A DNA stretch of 64,000 nucleotides from Chromatiales bacterium (GTDB taxonomy: Bacteria; Pseudomonadota; Gammaproteobacteria; UBA6429): positions 682,001-746,000 of the forward strand of contig JALTJN010000362.1 in NCBI GenBank assembly GCA_027076405.1, written 5' to 3'. This document shows positions 19,380 through 28,713 of the stretch, in pieces. Position 1 is the first letter of the stretch. Every line of letters begins with the position of its first letter. Made by a program: the position numbers and the translations under genes. Below the pieces are notes generated by a model that did not search any database, was not told the DNA's origin, and saw only the letters and a program-made list of their open reading frames with translations.

Positions 19380-22073
19380 ATGGTCGGTAAACTTTTTAAG
19401 AAAATTTTTGGTAGTCGCAACGATAGACTGGTTAAAGCAATGCGTAAAAGTGTTGCGCAAATTAATGCTCTCGAACCGGCGCTCCAGTCTTTAACTGATG
19501 AGCAGTTGAAGGCTAAAACGGATGAGTTTCGTCAGCGTCTGGTACAGGGCGAAGATTTAAATGCGCTTATGCCTGAAGCGTTTGCCGTTGTCAGAGAAGC
19601 AGGGCAACGAGTTTTAGGCATGCGTCATTATGACGTGCAAATGATCGGTGGCATGGTGCTGCATGATGGCAAAATCTCGGAAATGAGAACAGGTGAAGGT
19701 AAAACCCTGATGTCCACGTTACCGGCTTATCTGAATGCTTTAACCGGCAAAGGTGTACATGTTATTACGGTCAATGATTATCTTGCGACTCGTGACTCGG
19801 AGTGGATGGGAAAAATATATAATTTTCTTGGTATGAGTGTTGGTGTCATCGTTTCTGATATGCCATATGAGGAAAAGCAAAAAGCCTATAATGCAGATAT
19901 TACTTATGGTACCAATAATGAATTTGGTTTTGATTACTTGCGCGATAACATGGCGTTTAGTACTGAAGAACAATTTCAGCGTGGGCAACACTTTGCCATT
20001 ATCGATGAAGTGGATTCTATTCTTATCGATGAAGCCAGAACACCATTAATTATTTCCGGGCCTGCTGAAGATAGTTCGGAACATTATTATAAGATTAATG
20101 AGCTAGTCCCAAAACTGGTGAAGCAGGAAGAAAAAGATGGGCCGGGTGATTATTCTGTTGAAGAAAAAGACAAGCAAATCTTTCTTACCGAAGAAGGCCA
20201 TCAGCACGTTGAAGAGTTATTAACGGGAATCGGTTTATTGGCTGAAGATGCAAGTCTATATGATGTTTCTAATATCAATTTACTTCATCATATTAATGCT
20301 GCGTTAAGAGCACATGTTTTGTTTCAAATAGATGTTGATTATATTATTTCTGATAACGAGATAGTGATTGTTGATGAATTTACCGGACGTACGATGCCGG
20401 GACGTCGCTGGTCAGATGGTTTACATCAGGCCGTTGAAGCTAAAGAAGGAGTGCCGATTCAGCAGGAAAACCAGACTCTGGCATCGATTACTTTCCAGAA
20501 TTATTTTCGTTTGTACGAGAAGCTATCGGGCATGACAGGAACAGCTGATACTGAAGCGTATGAGTTCCAGCAAATTTATGGATTAGAAGTGGTTGTTATT
20601 CCGACTCACCGTGAAATGGTGAGGGATGATCGTGTTGATCAGGTCTTCCTTACGATGAATGAAAAATTTGATGCCATTATTAAAGATATTCTTGAGTGTC
20701 AGAAAAATGAACAGCCTGTACTGGTAGGAACATCGTCCATTGAAGTGTCTGAGCTTCTGTCTGGTCTGTTAAAGAAAGCGAAAATTAAACATGAAGTGTT
20801 GAATGCAAAACAACATGAACGTGAAGCAGAAATTGTCGCACAAGCAGGTCAGCCGGGTGCTATTACCATCGCAACCAACATGGCGGGTCGTGGTACAGAT
20901 ATCGTACTTGGTGGTAATTTTGATAGTGAGATTGCTGCTTTAAATAATCCTGATGAAGCAACCATCAGCAAGCGTAAGGCGGCATGGCAGAAACGCCATG
21001 ATAAAGTGGTTGAAGCGGGTGGTTTGCATATTATTGGTACAGAAAGAAATGAATCACGCCGCGTAGATAACCAGTTGCGTGGTCGAGCAGGTCGACAGGG
21101 TGATAAAGGTTCTTCACGTTTTTATTTATCTTTAGAAGATAATTTAATGCGTATTTTTGCTTCTGAAAGAGTGTCTGGCTTAATGCAGCGTTTAGGCATG
21201 GAAGAAGGAGAAGCGATAGAACACCCCTGGGTGAGTAAAGCAATCGAAAATGCACAGCGCAAGGTCGAAGGTCATAACTTTGATATGCGTAAACAGTTGC
21301 TTGAGTATGATGATGTTGCCAACGATCAGCGTAAGGTGATTTATACACAACGTAATGAACTAATGTCTCTTGATGATATATCCGACAGCATTGAAGCGAT
21401 TCGTTCCGATGTCGTAAATAATATTATTAATGCATATATTCCACCTCAGAGTATCGAAGAGCAGTGGGATTTACCTGGGCTGGAAGAAAACATTGAAGCT
21501 GAATTTGGCGTGCAAGTCGATGTACGTGCATGGCTGGAAGCAGATCCGAGTTTACATGAAGAAACATTACGTGAAAAAATTATTGATAGCATAGTAGAAG
21601 CATATAAAGAAAAAGAACGCGAAGCTAGTTCTGAAACAATGCGTCACATTGAAAAAGCGGTGATGTTACAAGTGCTTGATACTCAATGGAAAGAGCATCT
21701 GGCTATGATGGATCAATTGCGTCAGGGTATACATTTACGTGGCTATGCGCAAAAAAATCCAAAGCAGGAGTATAAGCGTGAATCATTTGAAATGTTCACA
21801 GAAATGCTGGAACGAATTAAACATGAAGTAGTTACAATTTTAAGCCGCGTTCAGGTTCGCAGCGATGAAGAAATAGAAGCAATGGAAGCACAGCGACGAC
21901 AAAATAGTGATGCAATCGAATATCAGCATGAAGATGTATCAGCGATGGGAACAAACGAAGCAGAAGAAGAGCATACACCTTTTGTTCGAGATGGAAAAAA
22001 AGTTGGACGTAATGAGCCGTGCCCATGTGGTTCAGGCAAAAAATATAAGCAGTGTCACGGTAAACTTAACTAA
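19380..22073 (+). CDS. secA: Protein translocase ATPase SecA
   Basis: Motor ATPase that drives unfolded preproteins through SecYEG. Residues 105-109 form the GEGKT Walker A loop, DEVDS the DEAD-type Walker B, and the second nucleotide-binding domain contains NMAGRGTDI and [10 protein letters not shown]. The last 22 residues carry the zinc-binding SEC-C motif ([13 protein letters not shown]), which binds SecB and phospholipid. It has 897 residues, close to the E. coli length. No secM-like arrest gene lies upstream. The 214-base leader has only the AT-rich dyad and a small TTTGCT/AGCAAA hairpin. Confidence 0.98.
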   Translation: MVGKLFKKIFGSRNDRLVKAMRKSVAQINALEPALQSLTDEQLKAKTDEFRQRLVQGEDLNALMPEAFAVVREAGQRVLGMRHYDVQMIGGMVLHDGKISEMRTGEGKTLMSTLPAYLNALTGKGVHVITVNDYLATRDSEWMGKIYNFLGMSVGVIVSDMPYEEKQKAYNADITYGTNNEFGFDYLRDNMAFSTEEQFQRGQHFAIIDEVDSILIDEARTPLIISGPAEDSSEHYYKINELVPKLVKQEEKDGPGDYSVEEKDKQIFLTEEGHQHVEELLTGIGLLAEDASLYDVSNINLLHHINAALRAHVLFQIDVDYIISDNEIVIVDEFTGRTMPGRRWSDGLHQAVEAKEGVPIQQENQTLASITFQNYFRLYEKLSGMTGTADTEAYEFQQIYGLEVVVIPTHREMVRDDRVDQVFLTMNEKFDAIIKDILECQKNEQPVLVGTSSIEVSELLSGLLKKAKIKHEVLNAKQHEREAEIVAQAGQPGAITIATNMAGRGTDIVLGGNFDSEIAALNNPDEATISKRKAAWQKRHDKVVEAGGLHIIGTERNESRRVDNQLRGRAGRQGDKGSSRFYLSLEDNLMRIFASERVSGLMQRLGMEEGEAIEHPWVSKAIENAQRKVEGHNFDMRKQLLEYDDVANDQRKVIYTQRNELMSLDDISDSIEAIRSDVVNNIINAYIPPQSIEEQWDLPGLEENIEAEFGVQVDVRAWLEADPSLHEETLREKIIDSIVEAYKEKEREASSETMRHIEKAVMLQVLDTQWKEHLAMMDQLRQGIHLRGYAQKNPKQEYKRESFEMFTEMLERIKHEVVTILSRVQVRSDEEIEAMEAQRRQNSDAIEYQHEDVSAMGTNEAEEEHTPFVRDGKKVGRNEPCPCGSGKKYKQCHGKLN

Positions 22074-22125
22074 TCGTGATACTCTGATTAATAAAAATCA
22101 GAATACGAGAAGTTAGGTGAATAAA

Positions 22126-23340
22126 ATGGCATTAGTAAAAAGTATAGACTTTAACGATTTCCCGGTGGCTGGCATACGGTTAGGTACAGCCTGCGCTGGT
22201 ATCAAAAAAGAGAATCATCAGGATCTTGTACTGATTGAGCTTGCTGCCGGAACGAAAACTGCAGCAGTGTTCACACAAAATGCATTTTGTGCTGCTCCGG
22301 TTACTCTGTCAAAAAAACATTTAGCAGAATCACAACCTAAGTTCTTGCTAATCAATACCGGAAACGCAAATGCAGGTACAGGAGAGCAAGGTATGGCAGA
22401 TGTCATAACATGTTGTGAACTGGTTGCCTCTGTCACAAACTCTAAAACTTCTGAAGTACTTCCTTTTTCTACAGGAGTCATTGGTGAATATTTGCCAGTG
22501 GAAAAATTTTCACCTGCAATTAATATCGCTTATAAAAATTTATCAGATGATAATTGGGAAAATGCAGCGAATGGTATTTTAACGACAGATACCGTTGCCA
22601 AGGCATTTACAAAAAAGTTAACTATACAAAACAAAACAATTACACTGAGCGGAATAGCAAAAGGCTCGGGAATGATTCGGCCAGATATGGCTACAATGCT
22701 TGCGTACATTGCGACAGATGCAAAAATTGAACAGCCTGTATTACAGAGCTGTTTAATGGAAGCGGTGAATTATTCATTTAACCGGATAACCGTAGATGGC
22801 GATACCTCAACGAATGACTCTGCCATCTTAATGGCAACAGGACAATCTGAGATTGCGTTAAGTAAAGATACCGATGAGCTGGCCCTTTTTCAATTAGCTC
22901 TCACCGAGCTTTGTGAAGAGCTTGCAAAAGAAATGATTAGAGATGGTGAAGGTGCAACCAAACTCATCACGGTATTAGTTACTCATTGCAAGACAGAAGA
23001 TGAAGCAAAAGATGTTGCTTATACCGTTGCTCATTCACCGTTAGTAAAAACGGCCTTTTTTGCCAGTGACCCGAACTGGGGTAGAATTTTGGCAGCTGTT
23101 GGTCGGGCGGGTGTTGTTGATTTTGATTTAAGTAAAGTTAATATTGCGCTTGATGATGTCTTTATTGTTCGTGATGGTGGTAAAGCTAAAGACTATACTG
23201 AAGATAAAGGTCAAGCGGTTATGAACAAAAGTGATATTACCATTCATATTGATCTTGATCGTGGAAAGAGTGAAGTTAAAGTCTGGACCTGTGACTTTTC
23301 TTATGATTATGTCCGGATCAATGCTGAATACCGTACATAA
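22126..23340 (+). CDS. argJ: Glutamate N-acetyltransferase / amino-acid acetyltransferase ArgJ
   Basis: Arginine-synthesis enzyme that recycles acetyl groups from N-acetylornithine to glutamate. Many family members also make N-acetylglutamate from acetyl-CoA. It is an autoprocessing Ntn-type hydrolase: the cleavage site lies between Ala and Thr190 in PDMATMLAYI, and the new N-terminal Thr is the nucleophile. I chose ATG 22126, with TAGGTG seven bases upstream; GTG 22117 is in frame and possible. The order secA-argJ-Nudix/ThiE is common in gammaproteobacteria. The presence of ArgJ argues for the cyclic acetyl pathway. Confidence 0.96.
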   Translation: MALVKSIDFNDFPVAGIRLGTACAGIKKENHQDLVLIELAAGTKTAAVFTQNAFCAAPVTLSKKHLAESQPKFLLINTGNANAGTGEQGMADVITCCELVASVTNSKTSEVLPFSTGVIGEYLPVEKFSPAINIAYKNLSDDNWENAANGILTTDTVAKAFTKKLTIQNKTITLSGIAKGSGMIRPDMATMLAYIATDAKIEQPVLQSCLMEAVNYSFNRITVDGDTSTNDSAILMATGQSEIALSKDTDELALFQLALTELCEELAKEMIRDGEGATKLITVLVTHCKTEDEAKDVAYTVAHSPLVKTAFFASDPNWGRILAAVGRAGVVDFDLSKVNIALDDVFIVRDGGKAKDYTEDKGQAVMNKSDITIHIDLDRGKSEVKVWTCDFSYDYVRINAEYRT

Positions 23341-23360
23341 AGCGAATCCCTCTTTTTGTG

Positions 23361-24320
23361 ATGGTTAAAAATAATATTGTCCATGTGGCTGTAGCTGTTG
23401 TTAAAAACAGTACTGGACAATATTTAATCGCAAAACGTCCACTTGAATCGCATCAAGGCGGTTTGTGGGAATTTCCCGGTGGTAAAGTTGAAAACGAAGA
23501 AGATGTTGTTGATGCATTAAAGCGTGAATTGTTTGAAGAAGTTGGAATTACTTTAACTGCAGTCTCTCCACTTATACAAATACACCATGATTATGGTGAC
23601 AAGTCTGTTTTGCTGGATGTATTTACTGTTAATGACTTTTTGGGAGAAGCTTTTGGTAAAGAAAATCAAAAAATACGCTGGATAAATTCAGATGATTTTT
23701 CTTTATATAACTTCCCTGATGCCAATAAACCAATTATTCAAGCCATTACGTTACCTGAACAGTATATGATTACAGGAGCGTTTGATGATGAGAAAGAGTT
23801 ACTAAATAAAATTTCTGTTGCTATTAAAAAAGGCATTAAACTGGTTCAGTTTAGAGCGCATAACTTAACTGAAAAAGAATACTTTGATTATGCTGAAAAA
23901 ATATATTCAATTTGTGAGCAACAAAATACACGGTTACTTTTAAATACATCAGTTGATAAATATCTTGACTATCAGGCACATCACTTTAGTCATGGTTTGC
24001 ATCTTAACTCTGCAGAATTGAAATTATATTCACCGGAAAGAATTGATACTAGCTTGATTGTTTCTGCTTCAACACATAATAAAAATGAGTTGTTATTAGC
24101 TCAACAGAATAATATTGATTTTGTTGTGTTATCGCCTGTTAATAAAACACTCTCACATCCGGATTCAAATTCTTTAGGCTGGAAAACATTTAAACAGATT
24201 GTATCTGAAACATGCATCCCGGTTTTTGCATTAGGTGGTATGAAAGAGGCAGATCTGGATAAAGCAAAGTCAATGGGCGCACAGGGCATTGCTGCAATTA
24301 GTACATTTTGGCACAGTTAA
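23361..24320 (+). CDS. Nudix hydrolase fused to a ThiE/TenI-like domain
   Basis: Two-domain protein known from many gammaproteobacteria. Residues 1 to about 130 are a MutT-type Nudix hydrolase with a complete Nudix box: GGKVENEEDVVDALKREL, then FEEVG. It probably removes oxidised nucleotides such as 8-oxo-dGTP. From about residue 135 the sequence is a thiamine-phosphate-synthase-like barrel (LVQFRAHNL, HGLHLNSAEL, SPVNKT, FALGGM, GAQGIAAIS). Whether that half makes thiamine phosphate or is TenI-like is unclear. ATG 23361 is preferred; a GTG lies directly before it. It follows argJ by 20 bases. Confidence 0.9.
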   Translation: MVKNNIVHVAVAVVKNSTGQYLIAKRPLESHQGGLWEFPGGKVENEEDVVDALKRELFEEVGITLTAVSPLIQIHHDYGDKSVLLDVFTVNDFLGEAFGKENQKIRWINSDDFSLYNFPDANKPIIQAITLPEQYMITGAFDDEKELLNKISVAIKKGIKLVQFRAHNLTEKEYFDYAEKIYSICEQQNTRLLLNTSVDKYLDYQAHHFSHGLHLNSAELKLYSPERIDTSLIVSASTHNKNELLLAQQNNIDFVVLSPVNKTLSHPDSNSLGWKTFKQIVSETCIPVFALGGMKEADLDKAKSMGAQGIAAISTFWHS

Positions 24321-24325
24321 TTTTT

Positions 24326-24811
24326 ATGATGAAAAATAGAATATTTATCGCCATTAGCTTAATCTTGATTATTAGTTTTTATTTTTTTTTGACAAGTGAA
24401 ATACAAAAAAATGAAAAGGTACTGAGCACTACTAATATTCATTTAATTAATTGTCAGGTACAAAAGCAGCCATGCAAGGTTGAATTAGATGATATTAAAT
24501 TAAATATTTTATTTGATAAAGATGTTTTATATTTAAAACCCTTTAATTTTTCTGTTAGAGCAAAAATTAAAGAGAATAATATCCACTCAATGAAAATAAA
24601 TTTTAAAATGAAAAATATGGACATGGGGATTAATCGCTTTGCTTTAAAGAATGTAAAGGAAGAGGATGATGAACAGTTGTGGGTTGGAACCGCTCTTTTA
24701 CCCATTTGTGTAACAGGACGTGCAGACTGGTTTTCTGAATTAGAAATTGTTACAAAAGATATTAAATATGTACTGTCATTCCCAATAACTGTAAAACAGG
24801 CTAAAAATTAA
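24326..24811 (+). CDS. Small membrane-anchored protein of unknown function
   Basis: I do not recognise the family. The protein has about 161 residues: a short basic N-terminus, one membrane segment (about residues 6-23, ending FYFFLTSEI), then a soluble and presumably periplasmic domain with a beta-rich pattern. Three cysteines follow the anchor, two close together (INCQVQKQPC) and one in LPICVTGRADW near the C-terminus, so disulfide or metal binding is possible. A motif rich in Met (MKNMDMGINRF) precedes it. ATG 24326 or 24329 is the start; the frame can be extended to TTG 24308. It lies five bases after the Nudix-ThiE gene and faces yacG. Confidence 0.7.
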   Translation: MMKNRIFIAISLILIISFYFFLTSEIQKNEKVLSTTNIHLINCQVQKQPCKVELDDIKLNILFDKDVLYLKPFNFSVRAKIKENNIHSMKINFKMKNMDMGINRFALKNVKEEDDEQLWVGTALLPICVTGRADWFSELEIVTKDIKYVLSFPITVKQAKN

Positions 24812-24823
24812 TATTTATTATCT

Positions 24824-24988
24824 TCATTGTTTAGAGAGAGCGGGTTCATCAGGAATCGCATGTTTTTCGCTTGCCCATTCGCCTAAGTCAATAAGACGAC
24901 AGCGTTCACTACAAAAGGGTCGATAAGTCGATGTTTCAATCCATGCAACTTCTTTATGGCAGGTTGGGCATTTAACAATTGTATTCAT
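24824..24988 (-). CDS. yacG: DNA gyrase inhibitor YacG
   Basis: Very small zinc protein (54 residues) that binds GyrB and inhibits gyrase. Four cysteines make the zinc site in the pattern C7-x2-C10-x15-C26-x3-C30 (CPTC and CSERC), followed by the family signature [16 protein letters not shown]. Its ATG overlaps the zapD stop codon (ATGA), so it is the last gene of the pilB-pilC-pilD-coaE-zapD-yacG string, an arrangement known in other gammaproteobacteria. Confidence 0.93.
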   Translation of the reverse strand: MNTIVKCPTCHKEVAWIETSTYRPFCSERCRLIDLGEWASEKHAIPDEPALSKQ

Positions 24989-25752
24989 AGGGCACAACAA
25001 CTTAGTTGAAACTGCAGGTTTTCTAAATACTGAATGGGGCGATTTTCATCCTGCTGCTGCATAAAGCGAATTGAAAAACGCTGCTTACCAGCACTAATTT
25101 CAGGAAAGTATTCTGCATCATGATTTAGACCAACCCGAATTAACTGCACTGGCGCATTTCGATCAATATTTTGCTGGTAAAACCCTTTTTCAGCCGTCAC
25201 ATTGATCGGTGTACTGCTTTCTCGGGTGATATCCAGAATTAAACTGATTGGTTGTGAAATGATTTCCAGTTTTTCTAACCAGCTTTCCAGTTTTTCTATT
25301 CGATATTCAGGAGGCTGCTGTAACCAATAATGCAAATAAGGGATGTCAAAATCACATGTTCCGCCAACAATGCTGCTTCTTTGTCTTAAACTGTTTAGTA
25401 ACTCATGATCGCGAATGTTTTGGCCTAACTGGCCATCAAAACCAAGAATGTTCTGTTGAGAAGTCTGAATTTGTTTAAGAATATTGTTTAATTGTTCTTT
25501 ATCGACGCCCGCAAGATCTGATAATGCGGACAGAGTTTTATCCTGCCGCTCCAGTTCTTTTAACAGTTCGGTTTTAATATCATTTCGAGCGAGGATATCA
25601 AGAATTGAAGTAATACTGGTTAAAGTCGAACGGCTGTCCCAGATTGAATAACCTCTTAAAGTATATGCCGCTTGCTTAAATAAATGTTCGAGCCGAAGAA
25701 AGCTTCGCATTCTCTCGTTTAACGGCTGTTCGTAAAAAATAGTATCGCTCAT
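24985..25752 (-). CDS. zapD: Z-ring associated protein ZapD
   Basis: Cytoplasmic FtsZ cross-linker that bundles protofilaments at mid-cell. The 255-residue protein has the family N-terminus ([18 protein letters not shown]) and the conserved ITSILDIL segment, with a helical N-terminal half and a beta-barrel C-terminal half. It lies 82 bases after coaE and overlaps yacG by four bases. It is encoded away from the dcw cluster, as usual. Confidence 0.93.
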   Translation of the reverse strand: MSDTIFYEQPLNERMRSFLRLEHLFKQAAYTLRGYSIWDSRSTLTSITSILDILARNDIKTELLKELERQDKTLSALSDLAGVDKEQLNNILKQIQTSQQNILGFDGQLGQNIRDHELLNSLRQRSSIVGGTCDFDIPYLHYWLQQPPEYRIEKLESWLEKLEIISQPISLILDITRESSTPINVTAEKGFYQQNIDRNAPVQLIRVGLNHDAEYFPEISAGKQRFSIRFMQQQDENRPIQYLENLQFQLSCCAL

Positions 25753-25834
25753 AATTTTAACTTAAATGTCATAATACAGGGATTTTGAGCGAGTTGATGA
25801 AAATTATCAACTGTTTATAGAAAAATTGAAATAG

Positions 25835-26452
25835 TTAAGATGACAGGTTGAGGTAGAGATGGTGTAAATTGTTAACACTTTTTTTCAGACTGGTTAAATC
25901 ACTATTATTTTCAATAATATCATCTGCCGCATCAAGTCGATCCTGACGTGACACCTGACTATTTATTATTTTTTTAATCAATTCTTCATTATTCTTATCG
26001 CGTTTTTTTGCTCGCTGAATCTGAAGCTCTTCTTGTGCATCAATAACCAGTATGCGGTCAAATTTGATGGGGATATTTTTTGTGATATTTTCTAATAAAA
26101 GTGGTACGACAATAATACAATATGCAACTTGAGGATGAGCATTTTCAAATGCTGAAATTTGATGTTTAACTTCATCCCAAATAATGGGATGAAGTAATTT
26201 TTCTAGCTGTGATTTTTTTTCATTCGATGAAAATATAAGTTGGCGTAATGCATTACGATTTATATTTTTGTCAGAGTTTAGTATTTGATCTCCAAATAAA
26301 TTGATGATTTTGAAATATGCAGGTTTATTTTTTTCAACTATTTGATGAGCAATTACATCGGTATCGATAATTGGAATATCTTTAGATTTAAATAGCTCTG
26401 AAACCGTTGTCTTTCCGCTCCCAATTCCACCTGTTAATGCAATAAGATGCAT
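25835..26452 (-). CDS. coaE: Dephospho-CoA kinase CoaE
   Basis: Last step of coenzyme A synthesis: phosphorylates the 3'-hydroxyl of dephospho-CoA. The P-loop ALTGGIGSGKTTV is at the N-terminus, followed by IDTDVIAHQIV, the substrate-binding segment. The length (205 residues) is normal for the single-domain enzyme. The gene starts eight bases after the pilD stop, in the order usual for gammaproteobacteria. Confidence 0.96.
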   Translation of the reverse strand: MHLIALTGGIGSGKTTVSELFKSKDIPIIDTDVIAHQIVEKNKPAYFKIINLFGDQILNSDKNINRNALRQLIFSSNEKKSQLEKLLHPIIWDEVKHQISAFENAHPQVAYCIIVVPLLLENITKNIPIKFDRILVIDAQEELQIQRAKKRDKNNEELIKKIINSQVSRQDRLDAADDIIENNSDLTSLKKSVNNLHHLYLNLSS

Positions 26453-26460
26453 GGTAATTG

Positions 26461-27351
26461 TTAGCTGATCCAGTTCAAATAGGAGTAGTTGATTTCATTA
26501 CCCCAAATTAAAGCAATCCAGCCTGCTATTGCTAAATAAGGGCCAAAGGGGATAGGTATATCTCTTTGATGCTTCTTAAATAAGATAAGAGTAATACCAA
26601 TAATTGCACCGACAAATGATGAAAGAATGATTATTAAAGGTAAATATTGCCAGCCTAACCATGCGCCTAATAATGCCAGTAACTTAAAATCACCGTATCC
26701 CATTCCTTCTTTTTTAGTGATGAGTTTAAATAAATGATAAACCGTCCAAAGAGAAAGATAGCCGGCAATACCACCAATAACGGCTGAGTTAATATCGGTA
26801 AAAACATTGTTCAGATTGAGAAATAATCCCAGCCATAAAAAAGGTAATGTGATTTGATCAGGTAAATATTGAGTATCATAATCAATCATCGCAAGGCTGA
26901 TTAAAGCCCATGTAAGTAGTATTGCAGAGAATCCTGCAAGTGAAAAACCATAATGCCATGCACTGAAAGTAGCTAATATTGCACTGAGTAATTCAATTAA
27001 AGGGTATCGAATAGAAATAGGGGTTTTGCAGCTTGAGCATTTAGCTTTAAGTAACAGGTAGCTTATGACAGGAATATTTTCCCATGCCCGAATTTTATGA
27101 GCACAATTCGGGCACGTTGAATCGGGTTTGATGAGGTTAAAAGTTTCTTCAGGTTCTTTATCGTTATCGAGTTGAATTTTTGCGTTGTAATTTTCCTCTA
27201 AATAACTACAGCAATCTTTTCGCCATTCGCGTTTAAAAATAACAGGAAGACGATAGATAACGACATTTAGAAAACTGCCTACTAATAAACCAAGTATAAA
27301 AATGGTGATTAGATAAAAGGTTATGTTTTGTTTTAGTAGTTCAATCAACAT
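26461..27351 (-). CDS. pilD: Prepilin peptidase / N-methyltransferase PilD
   Basis: Inner-membrane aspartic protease that cuts the leader of type IV prepilins and N-methylates the new N-terminus. It has the N-terminal zinc-type cysteine pairs (CPNC and CSSC) and the two catalytic Asp motifs, MIDYDTQYLPD and GYGDFKLL. The protein has 296 residues with about eight membrane segments. No other prepilin peptidase gene is in the window, so this enzyme probably serves both the pilins and the GspH-K pseudopilins. Confidence 0.96.
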   Translation of the reverse strand: MLIELLKQNITFYLITIFILGLLVGSFLNVVIYRLPVIFKREWRKDCCSYLEENYNAKIQLDNDKEPEETFNLIKPDSTCPNCAHKIRAWENIPVISYLLLKAKCSSCKTPISIRYPLIELLSAILATFSAWHYGFSLAGFSAILLTWALISLAMIDYDTQYLPDQITLPFLWLGLFLNLNNVFTDINSAVIGGIAGYLSLWTVYHLFKLITKKEGMGYGDFKLLALLGAWLGWQYLPLIIILSSFVGAIIGITLILFKKHQRDIPIPFGPYLAIAGWIALIWGNEINYSYLNWIS

Positions 27352-27447
27352 GTGTCGTTTGATATTTTAATATCGAGTATGAGTTACTAGTCTAGTTACT
27401 GCTAATATTTGGGATAGATATTTTACTGTAGCAGTCGAGTTATTGTA

Positions 27448-28671
27448 CTAGCCAACCACTTTACCCATTTGGAAGATAGGCAAGTACATTGCGATAACGA
27501 GACCACCGATGACGACACCCAGGAAGGCCATAATTATTGGTTCCAATAATGCAGTCATATTATCAACAGAATCATCGACTTCAGCTTCATAAAAATCTGC
27601 CACTTTTGCTAACATGGTGTCAACAGAGCCAGCTTCTTCGCCAATTGCAGTCATTTGTACCACCATATGTGGAAAAAGATTAGCTTGCTTCATAGCAACA
27701 TTAATTTGAGTACCGGTTGAAACTTCATCCCGCATTTTTACAACTGCTTCGCGATAAACAATATTACCAACTGCTCCGGAAACTGAGTCCATTGCTTCAA
27801 CCAGAGGAACACCGGCAGCAAACATCGTTGACAGGGTACGAGCATAACGCGCGATTGCTGCTTTATGTAAAATACTACCAATTACAGGCGCTTTTAACAG
27901 GGCTCGATCAAGAAAAATATTAAAGGCTTTAGAACGTTTTTTTGTTTCTGATGCTATTTTAATGACAGCAAAGATAATTCCTATGAGTGCCCACCACCAA
28001 TCCTGCATCCAGCGAGACATGGCGACAACGAATTTTGTCATTGCAGGTAAATCTGCACCAAAGCCTGCAAAGAGTTGTTCGAATTGCGGGATAACAAAAA
28101 TCAGTAAAATCATTGTGATAATACTTGCGACAACCAGAATAGCGATTGGATAGGTCATCGCTTTTTTGATTTTCGCTTTAATGGCTTCAGTTTTTTCTTT
28201 ATAAGTCGCAATTTTATCTAAAATGCTGTCTAGAATACCTGCATGCTCACCGGCCTGCACCAGATTGCAAAACAGTTCGTCAAAATAAAGAGGATGTTTT
28301 GATAGTGCATCAGAAAGAGTGGTACCACCTTCAATATCATTTTTTATTGTATTTAAAAGCTCTGACATTCCCTTGTTTTCATGACCTTTTCCAATAATTT
28401 CAAAGGACTGCACAATTGGAACTCCAGAGTCCATCATGGTAGCAAGCTGGCGGGCAAAAATTGCTATATCACCTGGTGTTATTTTTGTTTTCCCTCCACC
28501 AAAAAGCGGTTTAGGTTTTTTTCTCACCTTAGTGGGATTAATACCTTGCCGACGGAGCTCTGCTTTGACTAAAGCGATACTTTTTCCAATAGTTTCACCT
28601 TGGGCCTTTTGACCTTTACTATCTTTTCCTTCCCAAAGGTATGTGTCTTGTTTAGCTGCTGCCGTTGCCAT
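27448..28671 (-). CDS. pilC: Type IV pilus inner-membrane platform protein PilC
   Basis: Polytopic platform on which PilB acts during pilus extension. It contains two T2SSF domains, each with the typical AIFARQLATMMDSGVP-like opening and hydrophobic segments near residues 175, 225 and 385. It has 407 residues. The similar gspF at 38485 is its type II secretion counterpart. The gene lies 42 bases after pilB, with no terminator between them. Confidence 0.95.
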   Translation of the reverse strand: MATAAAKQDTYLWEGKDSKGQKAQGETIGKSIALVKAELRRQGINPTKVRKKPKPLFGGGKTKITPGDIAIFARQLATMMDSGVPIVQSFEIIGKGHENKGMSELLNTIKNDIEGGTTLSDALSKHPLYFDELFCNLVQAGEHAGILDSILDKIATYKEKTEAIKAKIKKAMTYPIAILVVASIITMILLIFVIPQFEQLFAGFGADLPAMTKFVVAMSRWMQDWWWALIGIIFAVIKIASETKKRSKAFNIFLDRALLKAPVIGSILHKAAIARYARTLSTMFAAGVPLVEAMDSVSGAVGNIVYREAVVKMRDEVSTGTQINVAMKQANLFPHMVVQMTAIGEEAGSVDTMLAKVADFYEAEVDDSVDNMTALLEPIIMAFLGVVIGGLVIAMYLPIFQMGKVVG

Positions 28672-28713
28672 AATTTATTTTATTCCCGAGTACATGTATT
28701 TATGTAATTAATA

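Noticed and set aside
22083..22102. TCTGATT/AATCAGA dyad after secA as a terminator
   Set aside because: The stem is weak and no T-run follows; argJ lies directly after it.
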